A stretch of 64,000 bases of DNA from Chamaecrista fasciculata (taxonomy: Eukaryota; Streptophyta; Magnoliopsida; Fabales; Fabaceae). Every line of letters starts with the position of its first letter. Within the stretch, counting starts at the first letter, position 1. The notes below the pieces were generated by a model, which saw only the letters and a list, made by a program, of their open reading frames with translations, did not search any database and was not told the DNA's origin. This document shows, piece after piece, positions 22,174 through 33,524 of this stretch. The stretch covers positions 32,625-96,624 of the forward strand of contig QANZ01050821.1 of the NCBI GenBank assembly GCA_003254925.1. Direction: 5' to 3'. The position numbers were made by a program, and so were the translations under genes.

Positions 22174-22848
22174 CTTTGTTGGTGTCAGACATCAAACTGA
22201 TCACCCCTTCATGAATGTCTTTTCAAGTAGAAAGCAACATCATAAGAATATTTTAAGGTTTCTTTGTCAAGTTTCCTTCCTTATACTATTTTGCCTTATA
22301 GTAAATATTGTAATATTAAATTATAGTTAGGGTTTTGCTATGAAGAGTTCCATAGCTTAAACTATGAAAACTTTGTGTCACTCTCTCTTCTCTCCTCAAT
22401 TTTCTTTTCTTTTTTGTTTTAATTTTAGTCAATTATTTTGGAATTTGAGCCAAAAACACACAAAATTTCTATAGCCATAATTATAGGACTTTTCTTAGTA
22501 AAGTCCTTATAGTTATCCTGTAGTTGTAGTATCAAAAAAAAAAAAAACTTACTTCAACACAAACCTTTTCTAAAAAAAAATCTAGAAAAGGACTCTTGAC
22601 TAATTTTATTTATTCAATTAATCTTATATCTAGTATGGACCATGCCATGAATTGAATGGCACGAAGATGTAACATAACATCTCACACATATCCGAATATA
22701 TCCCATCACAAACTCAATCCATAAACCCACAGATACAAACACACTAGTTCATCACTGTCGTTGTGGGCTGTTGATGGAAGCTCTAGGAATAGGATAATAT
22801 ATATAGGAATATTATATACCAAAGTAATTGATTTTCACTTCATTATTA
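22174..22848. other. Spacer and 3' flank of the TPR gene
   Basis: AT-rich non-coding DNA with an A13-type run near 22535; includes the probable 3' UTR of the minus-strand TPR gene. No gene was recognised. Confidence 0.45.
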
Positions 22849-24373
22849 TTATGCACCAGTGTTCCATAGGAAAACAGCATACTTGGAAGTGTGATGCGTG
22901 TTGTATTTATCCAGTTCGATGGCTTGCCTATACATCATTTCTGCTCCTGCCACATCATTCATTTCCATCCATAAGAAATCCCCATATCTACTATACACTT
23001 CTGCATCTTGTGGCTCTTTCTCCACCGATTGCCGGAAATATACCTCTGCTCTGCAATGCAATCCAAACCCACTTTCAGTTCATCACCGCCAAATAAACAA
23101 CAATATACTCGTATTTTTATTCCTTATATTATATAAAGGCTGTTACTTAAATTCTTAATTTTATATAATGTTTAATCTACTTTTTATATTTATTTACTCT
23201 TTACTAATAAACAATCATAAATTTTTTAAAAAGTAGATTAAACATTTATTTAATCTAAAAAGTAGATTTATTTACAAAGTAGATTAAATATATTTATTTA
23301 ATCTACTTTTTATATTTATTTACTATTGTAGATTAATCTATATAGATTAAATATTTAAAAAGTAGATTAAATATATTTATTTAATCTAATTCACTCCTTT
23401 GATAGTAAATAAATATTGTAGAAAAAATAAAAAAGCAACGGTGTTACAGAACTTACTTTTGAGGCTGACGAAGAACGGTGTAACAAAACTGCGCATAGTT
23501 AGAGTATATGAGGGAATTGTCGAAGTCTTTCCACAACATCCTGAGGTAATGGCTTTCTGTAATTTCGTGTTCATTCCTTTTAGGGGGTTTTTCGATCAAA
23601 TTCGCCTTTCTCATTTCTTCACGCAGCTTCGGACATTGGGGCACGATCGAATTCATATACAACTCTAGCATATAATTCATGTCATGCCTCTGCTCTTTCA
23701 AATCTCGCTTTTGATCCTCCTTGATGGCAGATTTTACGGCGTGATCATACATTGAGTAAACAGTGGAAGCAAAGAAAATAGTTAGGAGGACCATAATGTA
23801 AAGCATGAAACTTGGGGTTTTACAGAAAACATGGTGGAATAGCATCCCGAAAGAAGCATTCATCTCGCTGTAGAACACGTGCATGTCATCTCGCAAGTCT
23901 CTGTTTTTCAGGGTCTTGCAGTTGCTTGTTTTTGCGGCGTAGTGTTGAAGCTCGTAGAAGATGAAGATCATGGAGGAAAATGTCTTTTTCACTGAACATT
24001 GGGATGAGAAATCATCATCATCATCATCGAGTGCTGTTTTTTTCAAACTGATCTCTTCGCATTGAAACTTCTTCTTGATGATCCGAATCGGAAAGGGAAG
24101 TTCCTGACGGCTAAGTTTCATCTCCATGGTCACTCTTAACATTTCGTCTCTCTCAGGCCAGCTAGGTGGCTCCGGATTGATTCCCAGTTCGGAAGGTTCT
24201 AGAATGTCAGGATTCCTTGTCGGAAATCTGTTCAGGGTTGCAAAGCAAGCTCTGTTTAGTCTCTGCGTTCTGAGATTCTCGTGATGAAACAGAGGAAAAG
24301 GGGAATGCTTGTTGAGAGGTGTGAAGAGTGAAATTTGACAACATTTGAAGTTTGGTGAGATACCCAGACTCAT
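22849..24373 (-). CDS. TPR-domain membrane-anchored protein of unknown function
   Basis: Two exons: 24373-23457 and 23050-22849, joined at a GTAAGT donor and TGCAG acceptor to give 372 residues. The N-terminal 180 residues are not recognised; they hold a Phe/Pro-rich start, a WPERDEMLR stretch near residue 72 and an acidic run of six Asp (116-121). A hydrophobic helix (about 189-207, FMLYIMVLLTIFFAST) suggests one membrane span. The second exon encodes tetratricopeptide repeats: AEVYFRQSVEKEPQDAEVYS and GAEMMYRQAIELDKYN show the TPR alternation of small and aromatic residues and end KYAVFLWNTGA. TPRs mediate protein-protein contacts; no enzymatic motif is present. Similar plant proteins are annotated only as TPR-like. 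The intron (23051-23456) is packed with AT-rich inverted repeats. Confidence 0.75.
23160..23400. repeat. AT-rich inverted and tandem repeats in the TPR gene intron
   Basis: The motif AAAAGTAGATTAAATATTTA and its complement alternate at least six times, so the intron can fold into several competing hairpins. The unit is about 30-40 bases and imperfect. Confidence 0.65.
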
Positions 24374-24438
24374 GTTTGTTGGAGTTCAATTCAGAGGAAC
24401 TAGGAATGAATGACATAAAAAATATAACCAAGGGACCT

Positions 24439-24446
24439 TATAAAGG
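24439..24446 (-). promoter_or_regulatory. TATA box of the TPR gene
   Basis: The minus strand reads CTTTATAAGG about 65 bases upstream of the ATG at 24373, a normal plant TATA position that implies a short 5' UTR. Confidence 0.45.
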
Positions 24447-24449
24447 AGC

Positions 24450-26421
24450 CGATGATAAAAGTTAACTTAAAACCCAAACGAAATCACTGGAATTAACCAA
24501 AATCCGAGGGAGCCCGTGAAAAGGGGTGGGTGGAGGGGTGTGACGTTACAAAAAGGTTATTTTTTCTCGCCAAAAAAAAAATGTTATTTTTTCTTATATA
24601 TGAGGATCTAATGAAATCTCAACAAGAAACAGTTATGAGTAGAAGACAATCCGCAACTTTACATCAGTTTAAAGAATCATACATGGAAAAAAAAAAAAAG
24701 CAAACACTCGGAATTCGGAAAGAATAATAATAAAAAAAAGAACAAATGATGATACAAATGCTAGAGAGAGGTAAACAACTCGAGTGGCACATGTAATACA
24801 ACATTTAGATCATTATAGAGGATTTATATTTAATATATTAAAAATAATTATTTATTGCATCATCCGGTCCGACCGATGGTGGGACTGATTCGATCAATCA
24901 GACCGTGAACCAAACACTAGTCCGAGTCTTTATCCGATTCGATTTTTACAACGTTGCTTTCAACCTCCACAATGGTGTTTCTAAGCACCATGTTCATTTT
25001 TATCTCAACTTATAAATTGTATCATACATTAATTCTTTTCTTTTTGTTGGAACATACATTATATTCTTAAATATTAATAATGCCTTTCCAATGAACACAA
25101 CCATTAACAAAGTGACTATAAATTTTAGCAAATGAGTAGTTTCTTTCTATAATAACAAGGCATTAGGAATCCAGTCCACACAATGTTGGCAAAAGTTTCA
25201 TTGTTGGCCCCAATTCACATTTTTTTACCTCTAATATAGCACAACTTTCAATAAAAATAATTTAAAAATTAATAAAATAAAATGAAATGAAATATCAAGA
25301 GAAAAGAAAGAGGAAGAAACAATAGGCGAATTGCTCCATGAATGAAACATTTAATAGCATTATCTATTTTATTATAGAAAGATTTGAGAATTGTGGACTA
25401 CATTTTTTAAAAAATTATTACTTATCTATATAGGACTTTTAAAAGTTTTTGATAAATTTAAACTTTTTATTTATTTAATTATTCTGGTCATTAAATTTGT
25501 TCTTTCTTAAAAATTATTTTTTTTATGGGTTGTGTGGGAGGTTCCAATCTTTTGGGTCTCCCCAGATATATCAAACCTCTTATAGCCCAAAATCCAAGTT
25601 TGGCCCAGTGTTTTTTGGGCCATTAGGAATGTTCTATTCTTCTGGTCCAAAGAAACTAATTAATGCTTATTCTATAATTATTAAGTTAAGACTAAATCTT
25701 GGTTTTGACCTTTGTTTTTCCACAGTCAATTACTTTTCAGCTTGAATGACGCTAATGGAGGGCTTGAATGTTCCAAATGTAGATTAGATTATCCAGAACT
25801 AGTCTATATCTATCTCTAGCAACTAGTAATTGAACTGTGTCAGAAGGCTCGTTCATATTAATCCATTTGTTCTCTAGAAAGTCCAAGATTTCGTCCCGCC
25901 GAATTTGACTCGCGCAAAAGATATTTGCTGGATTTTATTTTGGTCGTTATAATCCTTCATGTGACGGATCGGATTTGTTAAACCTATAACGCACGTACTT
26001 GAACAACGTTTTGCTTGTCTTGTTGTCTTTTGGGTAAATTAATTGTACCAAGCTTCATTTTGTTGTAACAAATCTCTCAAATTCATTGAGTTACGATGTT
26101 AGATTGTTGGTCGTTAAAAAAGCCCAAACTTACTAAAACTCTTCCGATTCGAAAAACGAATTTGGTACACGGAGGAAAATGTGGAGTTTGGAAATTGTAA
26201 TATGAGGATGAAAGATAGACGTAATAAAGTAACAGAATCGAGAAAGATAGCTCGGTAGAATAAAATACAATACAATACAATAATCTATTCCAAAATTGAA
26301 TGGATGTGTAAGAAAGAATAAATATATTTTTTCAAGTTTTGTTTGTGTGTGTGAATAAGTATAACGGAATTGAAGGAGAGTAAAATTTGGAACGCAAGTG
26401 TACACATCAATCTTGTGTTGC
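24450..26421. other. Intergenic, no gene seen
   Basis: About 2 kb of AT-rich spacer between the divergent side of the TPR gene and the 3' end of HSPRO. It includes a CCGGTCCGACCG-type repeat patch near 24860-24950. No ORF here has protein-like composition. Confidence 0.5.
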
Positions 26422-27804
26422 CTAATGCCTATCAGGCTCAGTATCCCAAAAGTAAGAGAGAAAGGTCTTAGCAGCATCCAAACTAGGAAAATAGGTGGGT
26501 TCAAGAAATATCTGAGTCAACGAGTCACCCCAGTCCCAACTCACTCCAACTCGGTTCCCACTCGCCTGGAAGCTTCCCATCAATACCACAACCACCTGTT
26601 TGTACGCGTAGAAGAATCTCTTCATCGCCGACTCTATCCCCTGCAATCCTAGAAGCACATGCACCTTATTAATATTATTATCATCTGTTTTGTCCACGTA
26701 AGCCCTCATCGCCGCCTCTTGAATACGTGGCCCACCCTCTGGGTCCACCTCAACTTCCAATATTCCCGGCACTTTCTCTCTCAACTCCTTGCACTTGTTC
26801 GTAATTTCAACTAACTCCTTCGATCGGAAGCAAAACGCTGCCGTTTCACCCATCCTCGATTTTATTGCTAATTGCTTCTTCAGCTTCAGAAAATCCGCTG
26901 GATCCATCAGTAAGTGTACGTCTTCCACTTCCGTTAGAAACTTCCAGATTCTTTCCACTAAATAGCAATCTTTCTTCGCTTCTTCCAATCTCTTCCCTTC
27001 GATTCTGGAATTGATTCTCTCCACCAGCTCATGCGCCACGTGGACCCACGACTCCACGATCTGGTGCGTCCTGTACACTGTCTGATTCTCGTAGTTCTCG
27101 ATGTGGTCGTCGTACGGCGTCGTTCTTGTGAGGGTGTGGATCTCGTTGGGCTTGCAAACGTCGTCGTAAAGGAGGCTGGGCTTCTCGGCGAGATTGGGCT
27201 CTCCCAAGCCCAAAGTGTAAGGACACCTCATCATGGAGCACTCCACGGAGTAAAGAATCCTCTGAGCTACGTTCTTGGATTTCTGCCACGTGGCGAGACG
27301 AGGAAGCAAGCTGGCCTCGCTGTAGCTCCTACTGTTCACGTTCTTGGTGAGGTCGGCTACCGGAGCCCTGCCACGTGTCAGTGGATCCTCTTCTTCGTCC
27401 TCGCACAGCATCGCGATCATTTCGATCTGTGACGTGGCGAGTAACTCCACCCGGCGGATCCACTCGCGGCGGTTCGCGTAGGGTCTGGGGTCTGCGAAGA
27501 CGGTCGAGATGAACCGGAAGGTGATCTCGAGAGCTATCAAAGCCGGTTTGAAGATAGGCTCGGTGCTCCAATCGGGGAATTGTTTGGATGTCCATAGATT
27601 TCGAAGCTCCGGGAGGCGAAGGTAGTGGTCGTAGGCGGCGCAGAGGGGGGAGGCGGCGGCGGAGATGTCGGCCGGCGAGAAGGGTAAGGGAGGAGGAGGA
27701 AGAGAGAGACGTTTATCGAGTTTAGGGGATTTGTTGGTAGTGGCGGCAGGGGAAGGATTGTTAATCATTTTAGTAGTGTTTGAATTCCAAGCTAAATCTG
27801 CCAT
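26422..27804 (-). CDS. HSPRO: HSPRO, nematode resistance protein-like (Hs1pro-1 family)
   Basis: A single exon of 460 residues, full length for the family. A Pro/Ser/Lys-rich N-terminus (about residues 15-50) precedes the HSPRO domains; recognisable stretches include LPELRNLWTSKQFPDW, FADPRPYANRREWIRRVELL, RCPYTLGLGEPNLAEKPSLL, HQIVESWVHVAHELVERI and the C-terminal FLEPTYFPSLDAAKTFLSYF. The sugar beet relative Hs1pro-1 was linked to cyst-nematode resistance. Arabidopsis HSPRO1/2 are stress- and pathogen-responsive proteins reported to bind the SnRK1 kinase complex and affect basal defence. No signal peptide or enzyme motif is visible. The gene is markedly GC-richer than its surroundings, typical of intronless stress genes. 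Start chosen at the first ATG, just downstream of a TATA box. Antisense frames over 27029-27595 are shadows. Confidence 0.95.
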   Translation of the reverse strand: MADLAWNSNTTKMINNPSPAATTNKSPKLDKRLSLPPPPLPFSPADISAAASPLCAAYDHYLRLPELRNLWTSKQFPDWSTEPIFKPALIALEITFRFISTVFADPRPYANRREWIRRVELLATSQIEMIAMLCEDEEEDPLTRGRAPVADLTKNVNSRSYSEASLLPRLATWQKSKNVAQRILYSVECSMMRCPYTLGLGEPNLAEKPSLLYDDVCKPNEIHTLTRTTPYDDHIENYENQTVYRTHQIVESWVHVAHELVERINSRIEGKRLEEAKKDCYLVERIWKFLTEVEDVHLLMDPADFLKLKKQLAIKSRMGETAAFCFRSKELVEITNKCKELREKVPGILEVEVDPEGGPRIQEAAMRAYVDKTDDNNINKVHVLLGLQGIESAMKRFFYAYKQVVVVLMGSFQASGNRVGVSWDWGDSLTQIFLEPTYFPSLDAAKTFLSYFWDTEPDRH

Positions 27805-27850
27805 ATTTTTTTAGAGATCGATAACTAAGGAAGAAGGAGGGGGTTGTGTG

Positions 27851-27904
27851 GGTATTTATATGAAAGGAAGGAAGGAAGGAAGGAAGGAAGGAAGGAAGGA
27901 GGAA
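27851..27904 (-). promoter_or_regulatory. HSPRO core promoter: TATA box beside a (GGAA)n tract
   Basis: The minus strand reads TATAAATACC at 27860-27851, about 47 bases upstream of the ATG. Immediately upstream is a pure (TTCC)n tract (about 27864-27904, roughly ten units, GGAA on the plus strand). The short spacing implies a very short 5' UTR, or use of another start site. The tetranucleotide tract is likely length-variable between individuals. Confidence 0.5.
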
Positions 27905-28017
27905 TTTGAATATGTAAGGAAGGAAAAGACGCGTGGACCGTGATGGATGGGAAATTGGGAACAAAACAGAGAAGGGGGAAATTCAAAGTCTCGGCGGTGT
28001 GGAAAACATATTAAAAA

Positions 28018-28343
28018 CTAGGGGCTTTGCGTGCCCGTAAGGGACTAAATTGTTAATTTAGTAAAAAAAGAGAGACCAAATAGTAAATTTTCTCTTATTT
28101 TTAATTTCATAGACTATAGTTTTAAACATGGACGACCAGAAAGGGGTGGAGCCATATAATATAATAGGGGCTTTACGTGCCCTAACGGGCACGCAAATAT
28201 GTATGTAAAATAAATAAGGGACTAAATTGTTAACTTAGTAAAGAAAGAGAGACCAAATAGTAAATTTTCTCTTATTTTTAATTTCATAGACTATAGTTTT
28301 AAAAATGGACGACCAGAAAGGGGTGGAGTCATATAATATTAGA
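28018..28343 (-). mobile_element. Tiny Helitron as a head-to-tail dimer
   Basis: On the minus strand the element starts TCTAATATTATATGAC (28343, preceded by A) and ends GGGCACGCAAAGCCCCTAG (28018, followed by T), the Helitron A|T insertion pattern with a CTRR end. Internally the whole unit repeats. A terminus-like GGGCACGTAAAGCCCCTAT is followed directly by TATATTATATGGCTCCACCC, so two units (28343 to about 28160, then to 28018) sit in the same orientation. Both share the CTGGTCGTCCAT and TTTGGTCTCTC segments. A related single copy lies at 49446-49723. Confidence 0.6.
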
Positions 28344-28482
28344 TATTAGAAATCAAATAATAGCAACGGGAAAATACTACAACTATGACGGCGACAGTAG
28401 AAAGCTTATCCACAATACCAAACGTACATGACAAGTAGTAAGAGAATAAGTAGGAGTTGTGTTGAATAAATCATAAATATTA

Positions 28483-28878
28483 GGTTAAAGTGTACTTTTG
28501 GTCTTATAACTTTGACAAATGTTTCAATTTGGTCCCATAACTTTTTTGTGGTAATTTTGGTCCCATAACTTTGGTGAAGCTCTCAATTTGGTCCCATAAC
28601 TTTTTTGTTGCAATTTTTGTCTCATAACTTTTAAAAACGTCTCACCGTCGGTTCTAAGTTGATTTCCATTCATCCCATAACTTCACCCATATTTGTCACA
28701 TCATCATCTAACTCAGTATGTCAGATCATCTTTAACGACAGATAATAGATAGAAATCAGTATTGGGACCAACGGTGAGACGTTTTCAAAATTTATGGGAC
28801 TAAAATTTCAACAAAAAAAGTTATGGGACCAAATTGAAACATTTGCCAAAGTTATGGGACCAAAAGTGCACTTTAACC
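28483..28878. mobile_element. Mutator-like MITE with 9-bp TSD (one mismatch)
   Basis: Inverted ends GGTTAAAGTGTACTTTTGGTC and GACCAAAAGTGCACTTTAACC, then TTTGGTCCCATAACTTT modules on both sides. Flanking 9-mers TAAATATTA (28474-28482) and TAAATGTTA (28879-28887) match at 8 of 9. 396 bp, non-coding. Confidence 0.75.
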
Positions 28879-28887
28879 TAAATGTTA

Positions 28888-30102
28888 TTGTTATCCTTGG
28901 TTTGGAATCTACGTAGACGCAGTGGAAGGAATAGTTTTGGTTGGAGTAGGACCACACCAGGGATGATTGGTCTGCTTAGGAAGCCACGTCCCACGTTCTT
29001 CTTTCCACTTTTTGACGTTATGGCCAATCAAATGCCGCCATGTCCGTAATAGTAGAAATACCTAATCCCTCAACTTTTCACTTGGAATCCACTCATGTAT
29101 CCATCCTATCACACCCACCCAACTGCACTTTTCTTCTACTCACATTTAACTCCAACAAACTCACATGTCCCTAGCATGCCATCCATTCAACCTTCAAATA
29201 AAATTAGTTTACTGAAATTTTTAAGAAAATAAATTAGTGTGAAGTGTGAAGTGTGGTGTACGTAAAAGTAAAAATCATTTTCCTTTTGTTACTCAATGTT
29301 TTCTTTATTAGTTGATCTAATAAAGATGAATATATAGAAGTTTGACAACAAGAAACTAAAACTAAAAAAAAACGCTTCCTATTATCGTTGTAAAAAGAAA
29401 TAACACAATTATGCTATTGTTACTAGATAGCTATAATTGGATTGTGATTTGAGCAGATCAGCGAGCATTCAAATTAAAGCTCTCATGCATCCCACCAACA
29501 ACCTTTGTTTTTCGGTTAAGAAAATGAGTAATAAGATGTATTCCTCAATTTGCTATCATACCTTTAATTGGTACTAAAAACGATATTTGCTTTTGGCTAT
29601 TAATGGATAACTGCACCGATCACTTACCTTTCATTTTCATCTGGTTGTAAATGAATACAAGTAAGAGAGAACGTAAGCAAGGATAGGATGGAGGTAGTTT
29701 GAGAAAGTTGGTGCTTAAGCAAGAATCTAGTTTCCTCGGATGCTTTATGAAAAGCCTCAATCCGCATTCGCATTGCCGTCTTCTTACGGTTACGACTTAT
29801 TACGGGGACCAATTGACAGCTATGCACTACGGACAAAACTATAATTGCAAACATGCCATCCCGATTTACTTGTCCCAAAATTTTTGGACACACTCACGGG
29901 CTCTTACTTGCAAGTTGCAACCATCATATTAGAGTTATATATAGATTAAACGACCTGTATAATATTAGAAAAATTTGACGTGATTTACCTAAAATAAAAA
30001 TGATAGCTTGATGACCATTTCAGAATAAAAAAGATTTTTATGATCAAGATAAAATTCACGATCAGAGTGATAGAAAAAAAAAAGAGGATAAAGATTGGAA
30101 CA
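28888..30102. other. Intergenic, no gene seen
   Basis: About 1.2 kb, AT-rich with short homopolymer runs. Short ORFs around 29620-29930 overlap on opposite strands and do not look like proteins. Confidence 0.5.
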
Positions 30103-30111
30103 TAAAAAGTA

Positions 30112-31288
30112 GGCCAAAGTCCTATTTTGATCCCCCAGTTATGTTCAGTGTTCCAAATTGGTCCCCCATTTATTTTTTGTTCCATATTGGTCCCTCAGTT
30201 ATACAAAACTTGGCAAAGTTGGTCCCTCTAACAGTTTCCATCCATTTTTCCGTTAAAAAAAAAAGACAAAATTGATTTTTAACTCCTAAAAGTTTAAATG
30301 TTTTGCATCAAGGACCTTTCTCTCTATAATAGAACCAAAATGTGAGAAAGAATAAATAACTTGGGGTTTTAATTTAGTTTACACCAAAAAATAATATCTC
30401 TCCCTCTCTCTTCGAACCCTCTTTTTCTGCGTCTACTAAATTTCCCAATCTTCGAGGAAGAAGAACCGAGAGATTCAAAAGCCTAAGGAGGAAAAACGGC
30501 GAGAGCCAAACCCAATCGATCACCATCTCATAATCGCCGACCACAATCGGCGACGACGGTGATGATAGTGCCGTGAGCTCGGCTTCAGAGCTAAACCCCA
30601 GTTATTTCTGCCATTTTTCTCTCTGTGTGCGTTCACCAGAAAATTGGTGTCGGTGGTTTTGGATTTGGATTTGTTTTTCTGTTGTGTTTACATTGAAACA
30701 GTGATTCGTTACTTGCCTACTTTTTCGTCTAAAGGAAAATCGAAAGCGACACTGAAGAAATTAATAATTTGAAAGGAGGAACTAATATATCATTCTTTCT
30801 AGAATTTGCTTCTCATTCTCATTCATATAAAATTGACTTACAAATTTGAACAAAAAACAAATGCCAATTGTCGTTACTAAAATTGGGAAATCTGTGGTAG
30901 AATGCAAAGTGATTGTGGATATACATGGAACCCCCAAATCAATTTGATCGGGCGTCAAATTAGTTGTTGGATCGGAGAAGACGCCGAAGAAGAAGAGGGT
31001 TCAAAGAGAGAAAGGGAGAGATAAACTAAATTAAAACCCCATGTTATTTATTCTTTCTTACATTTTGGTTCTATTATAGAGAAAAAGGTCCTTGATGCAA
31101 AACATTTAAACTTTTAGGAGTTAAAAATCAATTTTGTCTTTTTTTAACGGAAAAATGGATGGAAACTGTTAGAGGGACCAACTTTGCCAAGTTTTGCATA
31201 ACTGGGGGACCAATATGGAACAAAAAATAACTAGGAGACCAATTTAGAACACTGAACATAACTAGGGGACCAAAATAGGATTTTGGCC
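30112..31288. mobile_element. Long-TIR Mutator-like element with non-transposon core
   Basis: Terminal inverted repeats of about 270 bp (30112-30385 and 31015-31288) start GGCCAAAGTCCTATTTTG and are mirrored closely throughout. Flanking 9-mers TAAAAAGTA (30103-30111) and TCAAAAGTA (31289-31297) match at 8 of 9. The 630-bp core (30386-31014) is richer in G+C than its surroundings and includes GGCGAGAGCC and AATCGGCGACGACGG patches that look like a gene leader, but no protein was recognised. This layout fits a Pack-MULE that picked up host DNA. Confidence 0.7.
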
Positions 31289-31297
31289 TCAAAAGTA

Positions 31298-32707
31298 ACA
31301 AATATTGAAAATTGAAATTGTGGGATGGGTGCATGTTCCTTAATTACATGGCTTTACATTGCGGTGGATTCGTTGGGCTGGCTTGTATCAAGGTGGGTTT
31401 GTCCCTATATAATAGTATATATAATATAGTCTATGAATGCAGATTCTTTGGTGATGTAAAAACGTGATGGCGTGATGGAGGAGAAGGCCATCAATCTCAT
31501 CTCATTTATCTATCTAATTCTATCCCCAACGCACTTCTCTTACGAATGTCTTTCATTCATTGCTGCTTCGGTGCTTCCCCACTCACCGCGTCAGCCGACA
31601 TCTACAGAATGTTCGATTACACTTCCTTTTTTTTTACTGTTGTTTTTATAAATAATTTAGTATTAATGAATGAATTTGACAGTTGTTTTGGGATTTCGGA
31701 TGAGGAAAAGGAAAGGGAGAGAGTGAATGGATATAGTTTGACTTAGAAGAGAGTCAAAGGTGGCTGTCAGCGTGGTATGTGCTTAGGTTTTCCACCAATT
31801 AAAGAAGCATGTTTTGTGGCGTACTACACGCAGCAGATGAAGCACGCCTACATTTTTTATTCCCTTTAATTCCCTTTTTCTTTTTTAATTTAATAAAGTT
31901 GTGGACTTTGAGCCTTTGAGGTGATGAGGGGACGAAACGAAAATGAGGGATAAGATTTACACCAAAAAACCAAAAGATGAAGGATAAGAATATAAGAATC
32001 AATAGATAATGCCCATCTTTCTACGAAAAAAAAAAGATAAAGCCCATCACGAGGTGGAAGCGGGAAAACATGACAGAATCTCAGGCTCTGGGAAATGATG
32101 CCCTATATATTTAGATTAAAATAATTTAATATATAATATATTTACTACGATATATTTTACATGTTAATTTTTTATTTAATTGTTTTTTTTATAACCATTA
32201 TTCCATTAACTTTGGGTTTCTACTTTCTAGGCTCTAGCAATCATCCTCCTTCTAACAATTAATACTCTCTTTACATTATTATTATTTTATTTATTTTGAT
32301 AAACAAAAATTTGATCCCACAACGTAACGATAATCCTTACTCTATCCAATCAAACTAGTCTACTTCTACTTTAAGGATGTGATAATATGGAACAATTATG
32401 TTATTGCTTATTTGCTTGCATTTCATTCACCTCATCATATATACAACATTAATTGTAGAAATCATTTTATTCATCAAGTTGCAACTAACAACCTCTGCTA
32501 CACTAGTGTATCGCACTCGCTCAATCAGCCAAGATGTATAGATGTTAAACACTCTTTACTCTTAGAATATTCGTCTTCTATATATTTACTGATTTAACTC
32601 TTTTATGAAAATAATATTGGTAGAAATCATCAAATGAAAAAACGAAAAATATAATCCAACCCTTTTTTCTCCCAATGTATTACATTTTGTGTCCCCCTTT
32701 CATTATA
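31298..32707. other. Intergenic, no gene seen
   Basis: AT-rich spacer. Short frames at 31546-31746 and 31799-32002 lack protein-like composition. Confidence 0.5.
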
Positions 32708-32716
32708 TTATATAAA

Positions 32717-33166
32717 GGTTTAATAGTCAATTTGATCCTCAAACTATGGGATTAGTGTTATTTTAGTCTTTAAAATGTGATTTCATCTGGTTTCTACCGT
32801 TATTTCTAACTTGAACAATCAATATGGATTATCTCTTACTCATATGTGTCATAATTAATAAGCGAGTTGATAAAATGAGAAAGAAAAATCTTTATTTTGT
32901 CACAAATTAGAGATAAATTTATAGTTGATTTCTCTTTGAAAGAGTGAAAAATTTTCTTTATCCGTTTGTCAAATCACTTAATATAAGTTTGAGGACTAAA
33001 ATGGAATAAATATGAAAGTTTGAGGACTAAAATAGAACAAATGTAAAAGTTTGAAAACCAAAACGAAATAAATATAAAAGTTTGAGGAGCAAAACGGAAC
33101 AAAAATAGTTTGAGGACCAAAATGAAATTGATGCCATAATTTGAGGACCAAAATGACTATTTAACC
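32717..33166. mobile_element. Mutator-like MITE with perfect 9-bp TSD
   Basis: Ends GGTTTAATAGTCAATTTGAT and CAAAATGACTATTTAACC are inverted repeats. TTATATAAA is repeated exactly at 32708-32716 and 33167-33175. The interior holds the palindromic CTCATATGTGTCA/ GAGAAAGAAAAAT module shared with the partial copy in LAX intron 6 (59605-60062). Confidence 0.8.
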
Positions 33167-33175
33167 TTATATAAA

Positions 33176-33520
33176 TTGCTTCAAAGAATATAATTCCACT
33201 TGAGTTTTGCTTTTTCCATAATTGGCCGTATTTGGAATTTATGTCAAATGGATCAAGCTTAGATACAAATACAATCCCTTATACATGGGTCGCTCCCGCA
33301 CTCGAACATTTTCTCAATTTTATGTTTTCTTCCTCCTCAATTTCACTCACGATTTTAAGTCGGAGTTTCCTAATTCGTAATCTCTATTTTCATAATTTGA
33401 TTAAAAATTTTATATACTAAAGTAAAAAGCCAAATAAGTGTGCTTAGAAGTGCAAGAATATTATGAATGTCAGTTTATTAGACAATTATTTGAGTGTACT
33501 CGGCCCGTATTGTCACGATG
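33176..33520. other. Intergenic, no gene seen
   Basis: Spacer with no recognisable coding sequence or repeat. Confidence 0.45.
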
Positions 33521-33524
33521 TTTT

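Noticed and set aside
24860-24950. CCGGTCCGACCG-type patch as a transposon end
   Set aside because: No inverted partner or duplication could be found nearby.
27029-27595. Long GC-rich antisense and alternative frames over HSPRO
   Set aside because: They are shadows of the GC-rich HSPRO exon; Arg-rich translations typical of wrong-frame reading.
29624-29932. Overlapping frames on both strands (89 and 77 codons)
   Set aside because: Mutual overlap on opposite strands, no recognisable motif, no promoter or splice context.
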